A stretch of DNA of 64,000 bases from Micropterus salmoides (taxonomy: Eukaryota > Chordata > Actinopteri > Centrarchiformes > Centrarchidae): NCBI RefSeq assembly GCF_014851395.1, contig NW_024040596.1, forward strand, positions 10,232,155 to 10,296,154, given 5' to 3'. Under the pieces are notes generated by a model that did not search any database, was not told the origin of the DNA, and worked only from the letters and a program-made list of their open reading frames with translations. Position numbers and translations under genes: made by a program. Positions 61,880-64,000 of the stretch are shown piece after piece. How positions within the stretch are numbered: position 1 is the stretch's first letter; the number at the start of each line of letters is the position of its first letter.

Positions 61880-62080
61880 CAGTGGTTCTGAAACTGGGCC
61901 CCCTGGGGTGGCAGAGTGCCATTGCAGGTGGGGCACTGATGTCTAGCGAACCTAAAGTTGCATGAATGTGATTCATGTGGTGGCATAAAGAAAAAAAAAT
62001 CGCCCTGATTGATAAAAATGAAATTCACTTTTGCTGGAGTTCTAAAGGGTAGTGTGACAGAAAAAATTTGAGAACCACTG
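61880..62080. mobile_element. hAT-type MITE with 8-bp target duplication
   Basis: The 201-bp element starts CAGTGGTTCTGAAACTGG. Its reverse-complemented right end reads CAGTGGTTCTCAAATTT. The flanks are GTATACTG (61872-61879) and GTTTACTG (62081-62088), an 8-bp target duplication with one difference. Terminal motif and duplication length fit the hAT superfamily. It has no coding capacity. Confidence 0.88.
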
Positions 62081-62089
62081 GTTTACTGT

Positions 62090-62615
62090 AACAATTTGGC
62101 TTAAAGATGAAATACAGCATTTTGGAGAAGAAAGAAGATTCTAATATAAATCCAATACAAAAAAAAAAAAAGACAAAGAAATTCAGTGCATACTTTCTAC
62201 TACACTGGGGACAGTGAGGTCCTTGGAGTATCTTGAGTAACCAGGAATTTGTTTCTCAAAATGTGTTCAACTTTTTTCTCCACTTTTGAGCTTTGCAAAA
62301 TTACTTTCACCACCACTGTGATAGGGAGGCAGCACAAGTTTCACAAGTAGATCAAAACATGGGCCCATAAAAGCAAAACTATCTGCATGGGAAGATATGG
62401 GTGAATTGGACCCTTCATTTGGTGATTGAGGTACATTTTAACATGGATTGTGTCTTTAAAAGCAATAACTATAGTACTGATTAATCATACATCGGTCTAA
62501 CTATCAGTTAGCCCTGCTTTAATTCTGCAAAAGTGCAGCTGAGTAAAAAACACTGCAGTCCTTCTTCTTGGGTTACTACTCTTTACTGACCCTTGACATT
62601 TGGGAAAAAGTGAAC
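62090..62615. other. Intergenic DNA, nothing recognised
   Basis: AT-rich sequence with an A-run near 62160-62171 between two transposons. No gene or other repeat was recognised. Confidence 0.4.
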
Positions 62616-62618
62616 ATA

Positions 62619-62949
62619 CACTGAACAAAATTATAAACGCAACACTTTTTGTTTGCCCCCATTCATCATGACCTGAACTTTTTGAGTGGCCTTTTATTGT
62701 GGCCAGCCTAAGGCACACCTGTACAATACCAATGCTGTCTGATCAGCATCTTGATATGTCACACCTGTGAGGTGGATGGATTATCTCAGCAAAGGAGAAG
62801 TGCTCACTAACAGATTTTGACAGATTTGTGAACAATATTTGAGAGAAATTGGCCTTTTGTGTACATAGAGAAAGTCTTAGATCTTTGAGTTCAGCTAATA
62901 ATGAATGGGGGCAAAAACAAAAGTGTTGCATTTATAATTTTGTTCAGTG
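62619..62949 (+). mobile_element. Deleted Tc1-like element (ends only)
   Basis: Flanked by TA (62617-62618 and 62950-62951). It begins CACTGAACAAAATTATAAAC and ends with its reverse complement (one mismatch in the first 20 bp). The left repeat runs to about 62675. Then the sequence continues as the right subterminal region ('gtggccttttattgtggcca', 'ggagaagtgctcactaac'). The whole transposase gene is deleted. It is a third Tc1 family, distinct from those at 11785 and 49151. Confidence 0.92.
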
Positions 62950-62951
62950 TA

Positions 62952-64000
62952 GATTACTGTCTCAGAGGTGAAACAAGAACCTTATTCCAAATTCATAAAA
63001 TGTTTCATCAAACTCTGCCCTCTTATACTTATGCATCGATCTAACCCTAAGGTTGGGTTTAAAATTTTTACGGGCTTATCCCTATGATGTCTCAAAAATA
63101 TATTTTTAATATGGAAAAGCCCGTAAAAATGCCTCGCATGCCCAGAGACAGTGTCTTGTCCGGGCTCTGAGGCACTGTAATTGCCCCCCCCCCCCCCCCC
63201 CCCCACTCTGAAACCCCAGATCAGTCTTTACAGCATGCATTAGCATACATAATACTGCTCTGTGGACTAAAAGAGTCATGCCAATTGAAATGCAATCATT
63301 TTCACAGCAGAGCACTGCCATCACCACTTTAATTGAGTGTGAAGGCTCTTGCATGTGTATGTGCATGGCTTTGTATCATGAGACAAGGGATAATTGCTTT
63401 TGCAATACAACATAGCAATATGTTGTTAATTCAATGATAGGACTTGATTGCTTTTGTCTAGTTGTGTCCCCTGGGCTGGCTCATGTGTTTGTGATATTTG
63501 TCAGAAAACAGAAGCTGCAGACGATAACTGCTGGCCACATCCCTTTAGACTGTCTGCGCCTTGTCTGTACCAGTTTTTACACACACACACACACACTCAC
63601 ACACACATACAGTACATAGAAAATAATTTGCGCTACATGCTAAAAACAGGGTGTATAAACTCTCGTACAATAAAAAAAGAATTGCACTTGGTATGAATGT
63701 CCCACTGTTCAGTGACAATCCAACCCAATTATCTCATCATTATCATTATCTGCGTATTGCTTTTGTCAAATTGCAAAGTGGGAAAACAGACACATGACAG
63801 CATTTAACATTCAAAGAATGCAATTTCCGCTCTTTATATCTCTACAGACTGTCTCTGTTCCTGAGGGCTGTTTCAGTTACAGTAAGTGGCTGCAGAGCAA
63901 CAGGATATAAATCAGATATAACACCCTTGAACCGGGGTGTCTAACTACACTGGTAAGAACTGAACATTGGTTACATGGTCTTTAGACTTGACCTTGACTG
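62952..64000. other. Intergenic DNA to the window end
   Basis: No gene was recognised. It contains a C21 homopolymer at 63184-63204 and a short (CA)n at 63580-63608. Confidence 0.4.
63184..63204. repeat. C21 homopolymer
   Basis: Twenty-one consecutive C. Such a run is prone to sequencing-length error. Confidence 0.95.

Noticed and set aside
42041..64000. Search for exons of the next syntenic gene (for example cadm2) downstream of vgll3
   Set aside because: No immunoglobulin-domain or other recognisable exon was found on either strand. The neighbour must lie beyond the window or have exons too short to see.
1..64000. CRISPR arrays, operons, phage or bacterial features
   Set aside because: No regular spacer-repeat array or bacterial gene signal. 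Introns, microsatellites and fish repeats mark this as vertebrate nuclear DNA.

Overview
The window reads as nuclear DNA of a spiny-rayed (percomorph-like) teleost fish. Genes are split by introns with GT-AG junctions. CA/TG microsatellites are abundant, and the dispersed repeats (Tc1-like elements, hAT-type MITEs, tRNA-derived SINE-like repeats) look like those of fish. The species cannot be named from the sequence alone. The element families were recognised from memory of typical fish repeats, without a database search.

Three protein-coding genes could be rebuilt exon by exon, each with a fully open reading frame and consistent splice phases. They are pou1f1 (Pit-1, + strand, 7 coding exons, 806-10193, 375 aa), chmp2b (- strand, 6 coding exons, 24723 down to 15027, 214 aa) and vgll3 (+ strand, 4 coding exons, 39363-41477, 341 aa). 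The same three genes are neighbours on human chromosome 3p11-p12, so this is a conserved vertebrate synteny block. pou1f1 and chmp2b converge. chmp2b and vgll3 diverge from a 14.6 kb intergenic region.

Layout: 1-805 is the pou1f1 upstream region, with a TATA-like box, a perfect Pit-1 consensus site and a purine-rich tract. 806-10193 is pou1f1. 10194-15026 is the convergent intergenic/3'UTR space, with an internally deleted Tc1-like element at 11785-12484. 15027-24723 is chmp2b, with a (CA)48 microsatellite 7 nt inside intron 2. 24724-39362 is the shared upstream region of chmp2b and vgll3, containing two CRE palindromes, a CTCF-like site, SINE-like repeats and a MITE. 39363-about 42040 is vgll3 with its 3'UTR and poly(A) signal. 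From 42040 to 64000 I recognise no gene. That 22 kb holds repeats (two more Tc1-like remnants, a hAT-type MITE with a near-perfect 8-bp target duplication, a nested insertion in a retroelement-like block) and a few stretches that resemble conserved regulatory DNA.

The genes do not form an operon. Pou1f1 is the pituitary factor that drives growth hormone, prolactin and TSH-beta expression. Vgll3 is a TEAD cofactor whose salmon orthologue is a major age-at-maturity locus. Chmp2b is an ESCRT-III subunit with a housekeeping role. I found no clearly new multi-gene system. The most testable oddities are the CA repeat on the weak chmp2b exon 2 donor, the phase-symmetric cassette exons of pou1f1, the CRE pair upstream of the two divergent genes, an unrecognised 92-codon ORF near 51.6 kb, and several datable transposon insertions.
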